Below, one piece after another: positions 52,053 to 59,838 of a stretch of 64,000 nt of DNA. The DNA lies in contig NZ_CP108518.1 of the NCBI RefSeq assembly GCF_035989885.1, positions 3,826,501 through 3,890,500 on the forward strand. Direction: 5' to 3'. This DNA is from Streptomyces sp. NBC_01232 (GTDB lineage: Bacteria; Actinomycetota; Actinomycetes; Streptomycetales; Streptomycetaceae). The position numbers and the translations under genes were made by a program. Under the pieces are notes generated by a model, which was given only the letters and a program-made list of their open reading frames with translations, was not told where the DNA came from and ran no database searches. Every line of letters begins with the position of its first letter. The first letter of the stretch is position 1.

Positions 52053-52193
52053 GACACCAGCCTGCCGCTCCTGCGCGGGAAGTGCCTCCGGAGCGCGGAC
52101 CCGTGAGCACCGCCGCGCCGGGGTGCGCCCCACGCGGCGCAGGGTGAAGCTGGAATCGAGGTGTCGGTGCCCCTCGTCCCCACGGGAGCTTTC

Positions 52194-52400
52194 ATGCGTA
52201 CACGACTTCTCGGCTTCACCACCGCGGTCGTACTGGCCGTTTTCGGGGCCGCGGTCCCCGCCGCGCAGGCCGCCGCCGTACCGGCTGTCACCGGACCCAC
52301 TTGCATAAAAGGCCAAGGAACGGTGGAGTACGACTCCACCACGGGCCTGTACACCTGCATAGGCGGCACCTACGACAGCGAGCTCATCACGGCGAAGTGA
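52194..52400 (+). CDS. Small secreted protein with two cysteines
   Basis: A 68-residue precursor: signal peptide 1-27 ('RLLGFTTAVVLAVFGAAVPA' ending AQAAA), then a mature peptide of about 40 residues, 'AVPAVTGPTCIKGQGTVEYD' and 'STTGLYTCIGGTYDSELITA', with a likely Cys-Cys disulfide. ATG at 52194 behind GGGAG. Similar short secreted peptides are common in streptomycetes; function unknown. Confidence 0.68.
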   Translation: MRTRLLGFTTAVVLAVFGAAVPAAQAAAVPAVTGPTCIKGQGTVEYDSTTGLYTCIGGTYDSELITAK

Positions 52401-52452
52401 ACACGGGCCGGCCGCGCCTGCGCAGAGGGGATGTCGTCCCCGACCGGGAGCC

Positions 52453-52998
52453 TCAGGATCCCGCCGACGTGTCCGCCCGGGTCCAGAACTGACGCGGCGC
52501 GAACCCGTCGCGCCGCAGCCAGTGCTCGGTATAGACGATCCGCTCGGCCTCGATCACGACGAGCGGCCCCGACTGCGGTTCGTCGAGAGAACGCGACCGC
52601 TCGACATGGTCGGACTGCCAGCGGAAGGCCGGCCAGTAGTGCTCGAAATCCGCGTCGCTCTCGGACAGGACGCGAGCCCGGCCGAAGAGCTGGGCGCCTC
52701 GGCTGCTGGCCTGCCCGACCAGCGGAGCGAAGATCCCCACCGACACCCTGGGATCCGCGGCAAGGTTCCTCATCTTCGGCGAACCTGCGGCCGTGGAGAA
52801 CATCACCGCGAAGTCGAGGTGGAAGTACCGCACGGGCGTCGCGAGCGGCCCCTCCGGTCCCGCCGTCGCGAGCACGCACATGTTCTGCGACGACAGCAGG
52901 TTGAGTATGCGCTCTTCCAGCCGCTCGCGATCGAGCCGCTGCTTCGGTGACGGGCCGGCCAGCCACGGATTGGCCACAGGCATGATCAATTGTTCCAC
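52453..52998 (-). CDS. Pyridoxamine 5'-phosphate oxidase-family flavin protein
   Basis: A 181-residue split-beta-barrel protein ('NLLSSQNMCVLATAGPEGPL', 'ATPVRYFHLDFAVMFSTAAG', 'RVSVGIFAPLVGQASSRGAQ'), typical of the PPOX class that binds FMN or F420 and reduces or scavenges small molecules. The GTG at 52998 is preferred because GGAG lies close upstream; an ATG at 52983 is the alternative. The real activity (heme, F420 or none) cannot be told. Confidence 0.78.
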   Translation of the reverse strand: MEQLIMPVANPWLAGPSPKQRLDRERLEERILNLLSSQNMCVLATAGPEGPLATPVRYFHLDFAVMFSTAAGSPKMRNLAADPRVSVGIFAPLVGQASSRGAQLFGRARVLSESDADFEHYWPAFRWQSDHVERSRSLDEPQSGPLVVIEAERIVYTEHWLRRDGFAPRQFWTRADTSAGS

Positions 52999-53110
52999 GC
53001 CCTGCTCCGGGGCCCCCGAGCCGGGCGGCCGTGACCGTCGGCAGTGCCGTCGGAACCCGGCGACGAGCACTGCCACGTGAGGTCGGCGAGGTCCCGCCTC
53101 CCGCACCGGC

Positions 53111-53626
53111 TCAGCCGGCGGCGGTCCGCAAGAACCCCTCCAGGTCATCGACGCCGTAGCCGAGCCTCGGCCCCCGCTCGGCGGCCATCAGCAGCAGCTG
53201 ACCCACGATCTCGGCGCCCCAGCCGTCGGTACCGTCCTCGGACCACTCCCACAGCTTGTCGATGCCGAGGCCGGTCATGAGCAGGCCGTGTCCAGTACGG
53301 ATCTCCGCGCACAGCTCCGCCACCGCGTCGAGCAGCCGCCCGCCCGGCCGCTCGCACCGCAGCCCGAAGCACCCGCCGAAGTCCTCGACCGTGCACCCCT
53401 GCGGGGGGCTCGCCCGGAGCCCCTCGTACCGCGGATCGTCGAACCCCGGATACCCCTCCAGCGGGCAGTGCACCAGCGTGAACCGCTGCCGCCCGGGCGG
53501 TGGAGGAGGCTTCGGATCGCCCGCCTCCGGCCCGCACACCCCGCGCGGCGCGAGTGCCGTCTCCAGGCCCCGCAGCTTCCAGCCGAGCTCGAAGGCGAAC
53601 TCCGCGGCCGCAACCGACTCGCTCAC
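53111..53626 (-). CDS. Hypothetical protein of the two-gene unit divergent from the HTH-DUF5753 gene
   Basis: A 171-residue protein ('AAAEFAFELGWKLRGLETAL', 'QRFTLVHCPLEGYPGFDDPR', 'GLGIDKLWEWSEDGTDGWGA'). I do not recognise it. Its GTG start overlaps the stop of the upstream gene (GTGA), so the two are translationally coupled. The pair is divergent from the XRE-DUF5753/DUF397 genes, which suggests a common function such as a developmental or defence unit, but there is no direct evidence. Confidence 0.6.
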   Translation of the reverse strand: MSESVAAAEFAFELGWKLRGLETALAPRGVCGPEAGDPKPPPPPGRQRFTLVHCPLEGYPGFDDPRYEGLRASPPQGCTVEDFGGCFGLRCERPGGRLLDAVAELCAEIRTGHGLLMTGLGIDKLWEWSEDGTDGWGAEIVGQLLLMAAERGPRLGYGVDDLEGFLRTAAG

Positions 53627-53844
53627 GCGCCCGCCGCCCGCTCGTGCAGCACGGCGGCGAGCCGGAGCGCGGTGTCCAGGTTGCAGCGGCCGAGGTCGAC
53701 CAGCGGCAGGCCGTAGGTACCGGCCGCCGAGACCCGCTCCACGTCCAGCGAGGGGAACAGCACCCCGACCCCGGCGAGCGATTCCCGCAGCTGCCGGACG
53801 GCCTCCTCGGCCGCCTGCATGCGCTCCTGTGGGGAGAGCACCAT
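53623..53844 (-). CDS. Hypothetical protein (first gene of the divergent unit)
   Basis: A 73-residue, helix-rich acidic protein ('MVLSPQERMQAAEEAVRQLR', 'LVDLGRCNLDTALRLAAVLH'). ATG at 53844, with an AAGGTG site 9 nt upstream. The downstream partner overlaps by GTGA. An inverted repeat CCACTCTG...CAGAGTGG lies in the 116-bp gap to the divergent regulator. Confidence 0.6.
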   Translation of the reverse strand: MVLSPQERMQAAEEAVRQLRESLAGVGVLFPSLDVERVSAAGTYGLPLVDLGRCNLDTALRLAAVLHERAAGA

Positions 53845-53858
53845 GACATGTCACCTTT

Positions 53859-53893
53859 CCACTCTGAGTACTCAACTTCTCCACACAGAGTGG
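53859..53893. promoter_or_regulatory. Possible operator in the divergent gap
   Basis: Inverted repeat CCACTCTG (53859-53866) and CAGAGTGG (53886-53893), with a second palindrome GAGTACTC at 53866-53873 that shares one base with the left arm. It is centrally placed between the small unknown gene and the HTH-DUF5753 gene, so it could control both. Confidence 0.45.
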
Positions 53894-53960
53894 CGACGCG
53901 CTCACTAGCCTTTCAAGTGCGGACCCCGCAACAACCGCACATGTTGCTCAGGGAGTTGCC

Positions 53961-54797
53961 ATGCCACGAAAGAACCTCGACCCCTCCTCGTCACCCCGCG
54001 CCCTGTTGGGCGCGGAGCTGCGCGTAGCGCGCGAACGCGTGGGCCTGAGCCAGGCCGAACTCGGCGAACGCCTCTTCGTGAGCGGCTCGTTCATCGGCCA
54101 GCTCGAAGCGGGCACCCGACGGATGCACCTCGACTTCGCCCGCCAGATCGACGAGATCCTCGATACGGGAGGCTTCTTCCTCCGCAACTGCGAGGCAGCG
54201 GCCGAGTCGAAGTACCCGGACCACTTCGCGGAGGCAGCCGAAGCTGAGGCTCGGGCAAGGGAAATCCGGGAGTACGCCCCGCAGCTGATCCCTGGACTGC
54301 TCCAGACGGAGGCTTACGCGCGGGAGGTGTTCCAGGCCGGGCATCCGACTGCAACAGAGGAGAAGATCGACGAACTCGTCACGAACCGACTGGCCCGCGC
54401 AGCACTGCTCAACCAGCCAACAACCCCTTTGTTGTGGTGCGTCCTCGACGAGGCGGTGCTGCGCCGCGCCGGGGGCAACCCAGCCGTCCGGGTCGAGGCC
54501 CTGCGCCACATCGCAAGTCTGATGCGGGCCCGCCGCATCATCGTTCAGGTATTGCCCTTCAGTGCTGGCTTGCATGCGGCCATGGGGGGCGCCATCAAGT
54601 TGATGTCGTTCGACGACGCTCCCCCGCTCTCCTACGTCGAAGGCATGGGAACAGGGCTCCTTTTCGACGATCCGGCGACAGTCGCTCATCACACGCTGAC
54701 CTACGATCTCCTCACGGCCAACGCGCTTTCCCCGCGGAAGTCCCTGGCCTTGATCGAGTCCGTGGCGGAGGATTACGAACATGACCAGCACGCCTGA
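53961..54797 (+). CDS. XRE-family regulator with DUF5753 domain (WhiJ-like)
   Basis: A 278-residue protein. N-terminal HTH 'GAELRVARERVGLSQAELGE' and 'RLFVSGSFIGQLEAGTRRMH'; C-terminal DUF5753 ('EIREYAPQLIPGLLQTEAYA', 'LWCVLDEAVLRRAGGNPAVR', 'LPFSAGLHAAMGGAIKLMSF'). The family includes Streptomyces WhiJ. Its DUF397 partner starts inside the last codons (17-bp overlap). The pair is thought to act as regulator plus small effector, controlling development or acting as a toxin-antitoxin-like pair. AGGGAG precedes the ATG. Confidence 0.93.
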   Translation: MPRKNLDPSSSPRALLGAELRVARERVGLSQAELGERLFVSGSFIGQLEAGTRRMHLDFARQIDEILDTGGFFLRNCEAAAESKYPDHFAEAAEAEARAREIREYAPQLIPGLLQTEAYAREVFQAGHPTATEEKIDELVTNRLARAALLNQPTTPLLWCVLDEAVLRRAGGNPAVRVEALRHIASLMRARRIIVQVLPFSAGLHAAMGGAIKLMSFDDAPPLSYVEGMGTGLLFDDPATVAHHTLTYDLLTANALSPRKSLALIESVAEDYEHDQHA

Positions 54798-54990
54798 CTA
54801 CGACCTGACGACGGCCATCTGGCGCAAATCCAGCTACAGCGACGCAAGCGGCGGCAACTGCCTCGAGGTGGCCGAGGGCCACCCCGGCCTCGTGCCCGTC
54901 CGGGACTCCAAGCAGCCCGAAGGCCCGCACGTGGTGTTCCACGCGCAGGCCTGGGCCCGGTTCGTCGGGTCGCTCAGAGACCGTTGGTGA
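54781..54990 (+). CDS. DUF397 protein
   Basis: A 69-residue protein with the DUF397 core 'IWRKSSYSDASGGNCLEVAE' and 'VPVRDSKQPEGPHVVF'. Overlaps the HTH-DUF5753 gene by 17 bp, the usual arrangement. DUF397 proteins bind or counteract their cognate regulator in known cases. Its stop is 17 bp inside the 3' end of the convergent protease pseudogene. Confidence 0.92.
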   Translation: MTSTPDYDLTTAIWRKSSYSDASGGNCLEVAEGHPGLVPVRDSKQPEGPHVVFHAQAWARFVGSLRDRW

Positions 54991-56173
54991 ACAGCAGCTT
55001 GTCGGGGCCGTTGTCGCTGAGGTTCTGGATGACGTCCTCCGTGGCCTCGTTCTTCAGGAAGTTCGTCACCTCGGTCGGGCTCGCCGTGGGGTGCGCGGCC
55101 TTGTAGAGGGCCGCCACCCCGGCGACGTGCGGCGCGGCCATGGAGGTGCCGCTCAGCGATACGCTGCCGCCGCCCATCCGCGCGGAGATGATGTCCTGGC
55201 CGGGGGCGTAGAGGTCGAGGACCTCGCCCCAGTTGGAGAAGTCGGTCTCCTGGTCGAAGCGGTTGGTCGCACCGACCGTCACGGCGTTGGAGGTGGACGC
55301 CGGCGAGACGCGGCGGGCGTCGATGTTGTCGTTCCCCGCCGCGACGATCGGCAGCACACCCCGGTTGAACAGCGCGTTCGTGACGGTGTTGACCGGCTCG
55401 AACCGGTCGCCGCCGAGCGAGGCGTTCAGGACGGCCGGCTGCCGGGCGTTGTCGGCCACCCACTCCAGACCCGCGATGATCCCCGACCACGGGCCCCGGC
55501 CGTCGCAGCCGAGCACCCGGACGCTGACCAGGCTCACCTTGTGCGCCACACCGAAGGTCTCGCCGCCGACCGTACCCGCGACGTGCGTGCCGTGGCCGTT
55601 GCAGTCCGCGCCGTTGCGGCCGTCGCCGATCGCGTCGAAGCCGGCACGTGCGCGGCCCCCGAACTCGGTGTGCCTGAAGTCGATGCCGCTGTCGAGGATG
55701 TACGCCGTCACGCCCTGGCCGTTGGTGTTGGTGTTGGTGTTGGGGGCTGAACTCGTTGTCGAGCGGCAGGAAGTTCTGGTCGATCCGGTCCAGTCCCCAG
55801 GAGTTCGAGGGCGCCTTGGTCGCAACGCCGCTCGCGGGTACCGGCGGGGCGGTCACCAGCACGTCCTGTGCCACGGACTGCACGCCGGCCGTCTGCCGGG
55901 CGACCTGCAGCTGCTTCTCGGTGAGCTTCGCGTCGAAGCCGTTCAGCGTCGTCCTGTAGGTGAACTTCGCCTTCACACCGATGGCCGCCGCGACCCTCGC
56001 CGGGCTCGCGGTCCTGTCGAGGGTGACGATGCAGCTCTCGGGGATCGCGTTGGAGGACGTGAGCAGCGGCGCCGGGGTCGGTTCCGGGGTGAGGCGAAGG
56101 CGGAGGCGGAGGCGGCCGCGACAGGGGTGACGGTGAGGAGAACGCCCGTGGCCGGACGGGCGAGCAGACGCAT
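54974..56173 (-). pseudogene. S8 subtilisin-type secreted protease, broken by two frameshifts
   Basis: Close paralogue of the intact protease at 56458-57651 (same 'LLAR' signal, I9 propeptide and catalytic motifs). The catalytic Asp in 'AYILDSGIDF', His in 'NGHGTHVAGTV' and Ser in 'SGTSMAAPHVAGVAALY' are present, but the reading frame shifts near 56090 after the signal peptide and again near 55745, where a run of five C and an AAC-ACC repeat give 'NTNTNTN'. The three frames together restore one ~400-residue protein. It is either a true pseudogene or an assembly error; the reading here is as written. Confidence 0.72.
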
Positions 56174-56352
56174 GGAAGGAGCTCCCTGACGTCCTTCTTG
56201 AAAGTCGGCGTGGAGGAGCCGCCCCCGCGACCTGGATTCCTCCGCGGGTGCGGCCCTCCCGTACATCGGATCCGTCCCGGAGAGAACTTGAGCCGCCCGC
56301 CCCCGCCTGGCGGACAGTGCGTTGCTTCCGTCGGGGGCGCGTCTCGGACGCT

Positions 56353-56370
56353 GCAGAAAGGGTCATTCCG
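56353..56370 (-). promoter_or_regulatory. Upstream motif shared by both protease genes (copy 1)
   Basis: gcagaaagggtcattccg, 180 bp from the protease pseudogene start. An almost identical motif lies at 57830-57847, 179 bp from the intact protease start. Its role (promoter or activator site) is inferred from conservation only. Confidence 0.45.
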
Positions 56371-56420
56371 TGCCGCCGCCGGGGGTGACGTCCCGAACGG
56401 ACGACCGCAGGAAGAGCACC

Positions 56421-56451
56421 CGTACGGGCGGCCCGGGGCCGCCCGTACGGA
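56421..56451. terminator. Terminator between the two protease genes
   Basis: Perfect 14-bp stem ccgtacgggcggcc / ggccgcccgtacgg with a 3-nt loop. Located just downstream of the intact protease gene's stop, before the promoter region of the pseudogene. Confidence 0.85.
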
Positions 56452-56457
56452 AGCGGG

Positions 56458-57651
56458 TCAGAGACCGGCGGTGTAGAGCAGCTTGTTCGGGCTGGCCGGG
56501 CTGAGCTTGCTCAGGACGTCCTTGCTGGACTCCTGCTCGATGAACTCGTTGATGTCCTCGGGCGTCGCGGCCGGGTTCTTGGCCTTGTAGAGGACCGCGA
56601 CACCGGTGACGTGCGGGGCAGCCATCGAGGTGCCGTCGAGGGCCACGCTGCCGCCGCCGAGCTTCGCGGAGACGATGGCGCCGCCGGGCGCGTAGAGGGT
56701 CAGGCAACTGCCGTAGTTGGAGAAGTCGCTCTCCTCGTCGTACCGGGTGACCGCCCCGACGGTCAGGACGCGCGAGGCGGACGCCGGCGAGACGTTGCAG
56801 GCGTCGCTGGCGGAATTGCCCGCCGCGACGACCGGCAGCACGCCCGCGTCCGTGACCGCGTCGGCGGCGGCGTTCACCGCATCGGACCTTTCACCGCCCA
56901 GGGAGGCGTTCAGCACGGCCGGCTGCTTGGCGTTCTTGGCCACCCAGTCCAGCCCCGCGATGATGCCCGACCAGGTGCCCTTGCCGTCACAGCCGAGGAC
57001 GCGGACGCTGACGAGCTTCGCCTTGCTCGCGACCCCGTACGTCTTGCCCGCGACCGTGCCCGCGACGTGCGTGCCGTGGCCTTGGCAGTCCTGGCCGTTG
57101 CGGCCGTCGCCCACGGCGTCGAAGCCCAAGGAGGCACGGCTGGCGTCGGGCCCGCCGAACTCGGTGTGGGCGTAGTCGATGCCCGTGTCGAGGATGTACG
57201 CGGTCACCCCGGCGCCATTCCCCTCGGGGGTGAAGTTGTCGTCGAGCGGCAGTTCCTTCTGGTCGATGCGGTCCAGCCCCCACGAGTTCGAGGGTGCACG
57301 GGTACCCGGCGCGGTGGCCGGACGCGGCACCGACTGCACCTTCGCGTCCTCCTCGACCGACTTCACCCCCAGGCTGTTGCGGACGATCGTCAGCTGGAGC
57401 GGGGTCAGCGGGACGGCGAAGCCGTTGAGCGCCGCGGTGTAGATGAACGTCGCCTTCAGACCCAGCCGCTGGACGACCTTCGCCGCGTCCTGACCCTTCT
57501 CCAAGGTCACGATGTACTGACCGGGCACCGCGTTGGCGGCCGTCTTCAGCGGGGCCGGGGTCGGCTCCGGGGCGGCGGCCGAGGCACGACCCGCCGCGAT
57601 CGGAGTGACGGTGAGGAGCGCGGCGGCGGCCACACGTGCGAGCAGGCGCAT
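56458..57651 (-). CDS. Secreted S8 subtilisin-type serine protease
   Basis: A 397-residue precursor: signal peptide 1-26, inhibitor-I9 propeptide about 34-112 ('NAVPGQYIVTLEKGQDAAKV'), mature domain from about 120. Catalytic triad D155 ('ILDTGID'), H192 ('GHGTHVAG') and S342 ('LDGTSMAAPHVTG'), oxyanion N279. Aqualysin/proteinase-K-like; several cysteines suggest disulfides. ATG at 57651 with GGGAG 9 nt upstream. The tandem copy downstream is a frameshifted paralogue, and a stand-alone I9 protein is divergent on the other side. Confidence 0.93.
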   Translation of the reverse strand: MRLLARVAAAALLTVTPIAAGRASAAAPEPTPAPLKTAANAVPGQYIVTLEKGQDAAKVVQRLGLKATFIYTAALNGFAVPLTPLQLTIVRNSLGVKSVEEDAKVQSVPRPATAPGTRAPSNSWGLDRIDQKELPLDDNFTPEGNGAGVTAYILDTGIDYAHTEFGGPDASRASLGFDAVGDGRNGQDCQGHGTHVAGTVAGKTYGVASKAKLVSVRVLGCDGKGTWSGIIAGLDWVAKNAKQPAVLNASLGGERSDAVNAAADAVTDAGVLPVVAAGNSASDACNVSPASASRVLTVGAVTRYDEESDFSNYGSCLTLYAPGGAIVSAKLGGGSVALDGTSMAAPHVTGVAVLYKAKNPAATPEDINEFIEQESSKDVLSKLSPASPNKLLYTAGL

Positions 57652-58007
57652 GGAGAGAACTCCCTGACGGGGTGGAGGTTCGGCATGGGGGAGCCGCCCC
57701 CGCGGCAACGAATGCTCCTGCGGAAGCGGCCCTCACCTCCCATCGGTGCCACCGCTCGGCGGGTTGAATCCCCGGCTTCACCTGGATGCCCGTCCGGCAG
57801 GCGTCGACGCGCCGTGGCGCGCGCACGGCGCAGAAAGGGTTATCCCGCTGTGCCGTACAGGGCCCGCGCGGCCGACGGCCCGGTCAGCAAGATCACCCGT
57901 ACGGTCCGCCCCCGGATCAGGGGGCGCACGGCCGGTGCGCCGCCCGTACCCCCGCCACACCCGCGGGCGTCGTTGACCCGCCCTGCCGCGCGTGATGGCC
58001 TCGGGCC
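57652..58007. other. Divergent promoter region between the protease and I9-inhibitor genes
   Basis: A 356-bp gap. It holds the GGAGCCGCCCCCGCG element also found upstream of the protease pseudogene, plus the shared motif at 57830-57847. No ORF with a ribosome site and no clear -10/-35 box was recognised for the inhibitor gene. Confidence 0.5.
57830..57847 (-). promoter_or_regulatory. Upstream motif shared by both protease genes (copy 2)
   Basis: gcagaaagggttatcccg, 179 bp upstream of the intact protease start, matching copy 1 at 16 of 18 positions. On the minus strand it reads CGGGATAACCC, which faintly resembles an ECF-type -35; that is a guess. Confidence 0.45.
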
Positions 58008-58346
58008 ATGCGCATCCGTCTGAGCCGAACCCTGACCGTGGCCGTCGCCGTACTGGCCGCCGTCGCCGCCCTGCCGGTGGCCGCGGCCACCGCCGACGTA
58101 CCGGAACCCGTACCGCACACGGCTCCCGCCGACCACGCCACGTACATCGTCACCGTGCGGGAGGAGGTCGACCCGGCCGAGGTGGCGGACCGGGTCGGTG
58201 CCACCCCCGTACACGTCTACCGCATCGTCCTGCACGGCTTCTCCGCCCGGCTGAGCCACGCCCAGGTCAAGGCCCTGCGGGAGATGCAGGACGTCGAGTC
58301 CGTGGAGGAGGACGGCCGGGCCATCGGCTTCGGCACCGGCTTCTGA
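58008..58346 (+). CDS. Stand-alone secreted inhibitor-I9 (propeptide-like) protein
   Basis: A 112-residue exported protein: signal peptide 1-29 ('VAVAVLAAVAALPVAAATAD'), then only a peptidase-inhibitor I9 domain ('DHATYIVTVREEVDPAEVAD', 'VYRIVLHGFSARLSHAQVKA', 'LREMQDVESVEEDGRAIGFG'). There is no catalytic domain. Such isolated propeptide-like proteins can inhibit subtilisins in other organisms, so it may restrain the adjacent secreted protease; this is inference from fold and position. ATG at 58008. Confidence 0.8.
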   Translation: MRIRLSRTLTVAVAVLAAVAALPVAAATADVPEPVPHTAPADHATYIVTVREEVDPAEVADRVGATPVHVYRIVLHGFSARLSHAQVKALREMQDVESVEEDGRAIGFGTGF

Positions 58347-58385
58347 GTCCCCCGCCCTCCTCGCCCGCTTCCCCGCCACGGGTCC

Positions 58386-58673
58386 GTGACCGGGGCCGAC
58401 CCGAAGGGCGTACTGATGGTCCTGGAGGTGACCTCCCACGACGCGGACACCGACCGGCGGGACCGGGAGGGGAAGCGGGAGGGGTATGCGGCGGCCGGGA
58501 TCCCGGTCCACCTGCTGATCGACCGGGAGAACTGCACGCTGACGGTCCACAGCGATCCCGACGCCGGCTCGTACCGCCACGGTCCCTCCCTGCCGTACGG
58601 GGCCTCCGTGAGCATCCCCGACCCGGTGGGCATCACCCTCGACACCGAGCCCCTCAAGGAATTCGCCCGGTGA
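58386..58673 (+). pseudogene. Uma2-family (DUF820) nuclease-like fragment
   Basis: A 95-residue ORF matching only the C-terminal half of Uma2 proteins: 'VLMVLEVTSHDADTDRRDRE', 'GYAAAGIPVHLLIDRENCTL', 'VSIPDPVGITLDTEPLKEFA'. The usual N-terminal ~90 residues are missing, with no Uma2-like sequence upstream. It is probably a truncated remnant; Uma2 genes are abundant and often decayed in streptomycetes. Confidence 0.7.
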
Positions 58674-58805
58674 TGGCGCCCGCGAGCAGCGCCGGCCTGC
58701 TCACGGAGTCCCGTCAAGCCCCGAATATCCGCGCCGTGACGCGGGCGCCCGCGCGGGGCGCAATGGAGGTCGGCCCCTTCCCCGAAACCGCCAAGGACCG
58801 CCCTC

Positions 58806-58928
58806 ATGACCCTCGCCAGGACCCGTCGCATGGCCTTCGTGATCGTCGCCCTGTTCGCCGGTGGACGCGTGGCCGCGTACGCCGACGGCTCGTCGTCAGC
58901 CGCCCCGGAACAGAGGGTGTCCGGCTAG
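58806..58928 (+). CDS. Short secreted-peptide ORF ending at element C
   Basis: A 40-residue ORF: 'MTLARTRRMAFVIVALFAGG' then 'RVAAYADGSSSAAPEQRVSG', a short signal-like N-terminus and a polar tail. ATG at 58806 after AAGGA. Its TAG stop is the CTAG that borders element C, so it may be a small secreted protein or a gene cut short by element insertion. Confidence 0.45.
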   Translation: MTLARTRRMAFVIVALFAGGRVAAYADGSSSAAPEQRVSG

Positions 58929-59120
58929 GCCGTCTCTTTCGGCTCTTGCTCCCCCAGCTACCGCTGGGAGGTGCCCCCAGGCCTGCGTCGCCCGGCACCG
59001 CACCTCGCCGCGTTGTCGGAGCACCGCAGTACGTCCAGTACAACGGCGCTCCTCCGCCTTGCGATGCACGGCACCGGACGACGCGGGCCCGACCGACAAG
59101 ATCCGAAAGAGACGACCTAG
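58925..59120. mobile_element. 196-bp palindromic CTAG-bounded element C (MITE-like)
   Basis: CTAG at 58925 and 59117. Terminal arms are ctaggccgtctctttcgg and, read inward from the right, ctaggtcgtctctttcgg. It is homologous to element B over its whole length except for an extra ~28-bp segment near 58950-58980 containing cccccagctaccgctggg, a hairpin of its own. The left CTAG supplies the stop of the small ORF and the right CTAG the stop of trpF. Confidence 0.75.
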
Positions 59121-59725
59121 CCCCTGGCCGCCTCGATGAAGGCGCGGATCAGCTCCGGCGACTTCACGCCGCGCTCCCGCTCCACCCCGCTGGACACGTC
59201 CACGCCCCAGGCGCCGGTCACCTGGACCGCCTCCCGCACGTTGCCCGGGTTCAGCCCGCCGGCCAGCAGCCAGCGCCCCTCGGGGGCGGTGAAGTCGGCC
59301 GATCCCCAGTTCCACGGCTTGCCGGAGCCCGGGTCGGGCGCGTCCAGCAGCAGCAGGTCCTCGCCGTACTCACCGCAGCGCTTCACGTGCTCGGCGGTGG
59401 CCCGCAGCAGGGTCCGGCCCCCGGCGCGCAGCGCCGCGAAGTCCTCGGGGCCCTCCTCGCCGTGCAGCTGGACGCCCCGCACCCCGCTCTCCTCGGTGAA
59501 CCGCCGCACCTCGTCGACGGCCTGCCCCCGGAACACCCCGACGGTGAGCACCCCTTCGGGCACCCGCGCGGCCAGCTCACGCGCGGTGGCGGCGTCGACC
59601 GTCCGCGGACTCCCGGGCGCGAAGACGAACCCGACGGCATCGGCCCCGGCGGCCACGGCCACGTCGACGTCGTGCGCGGTCTTCAGACCGCAGATCTTGA
59701 TGAACACGCCAGCCGCATCAGTCAT
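59117..59725 (-). CDS. trpF: Phosphoribosylanthranilate isomerase
   Basis: A 202-residue TIM-barrel enzyme of tryptophan synthesis: PRA to CdRP. 'FIKICGLKTAHDVDVAVAAG' holds the general base Cys ('KICGLK'), and 'WGVDVSSGVERERGVKSPEL' the catalytic Asp and phosphate loop. ATG at 59725 (GTG at 59737 possible). Its TAG stop is formed by the CTAG border of element C. It is alone, without other trp genes. An enzyme of this type also serves histidine (PriA) in some actinobacteria, so a lone TrpF may be a separate isomerase. Confidence 0.92.
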   Translation of the reverse strand: MTDAAGVFIKICGLKTAHDVDVAVAAGADAVGFVFAPGSPRTVDAATARELAARVPEGVLTVGVFRGQAVDEVRRFTEESGVRGVQLHGEEGPEDFAALRAGGRTLLRATAEHVKRCGEYGEDLLLLDAPDPGSGKPWNWGSADFTAPEGRWLLAGGLNPGNVREAVQVTGAWGVDVSSGVERERGVKSPELIRAFIEAARG

Positions 59726-59801
59726 GCGACCAGTCAACCACCCGGGTCACCGTCAATGGCACGGGCTCTTTCATCCCATGGTGTGCAACACGCACCATGC
59801 T

Positions 59802-59829
59802 CGCATTATGTCGTTGACGACATAATGCG
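59802..59829. promoter_or_regulatory. 28-bp operator palindrome of the toxin-antitoxin locus
   Basis: Perfect inverted repeat CGCATTATGTCG-TTGA-CGACATAATGCG, AT-rich in the centre, 10 bp upstream of the toxin remnant start. It is a typical HigA/XRE antitoxin operator layout. A weaker ATGGTG...CACCAT repeat lies at 59778-59798. Confidence 0.8.
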
Positions 59830-59838
59830 GTCCGCCAT

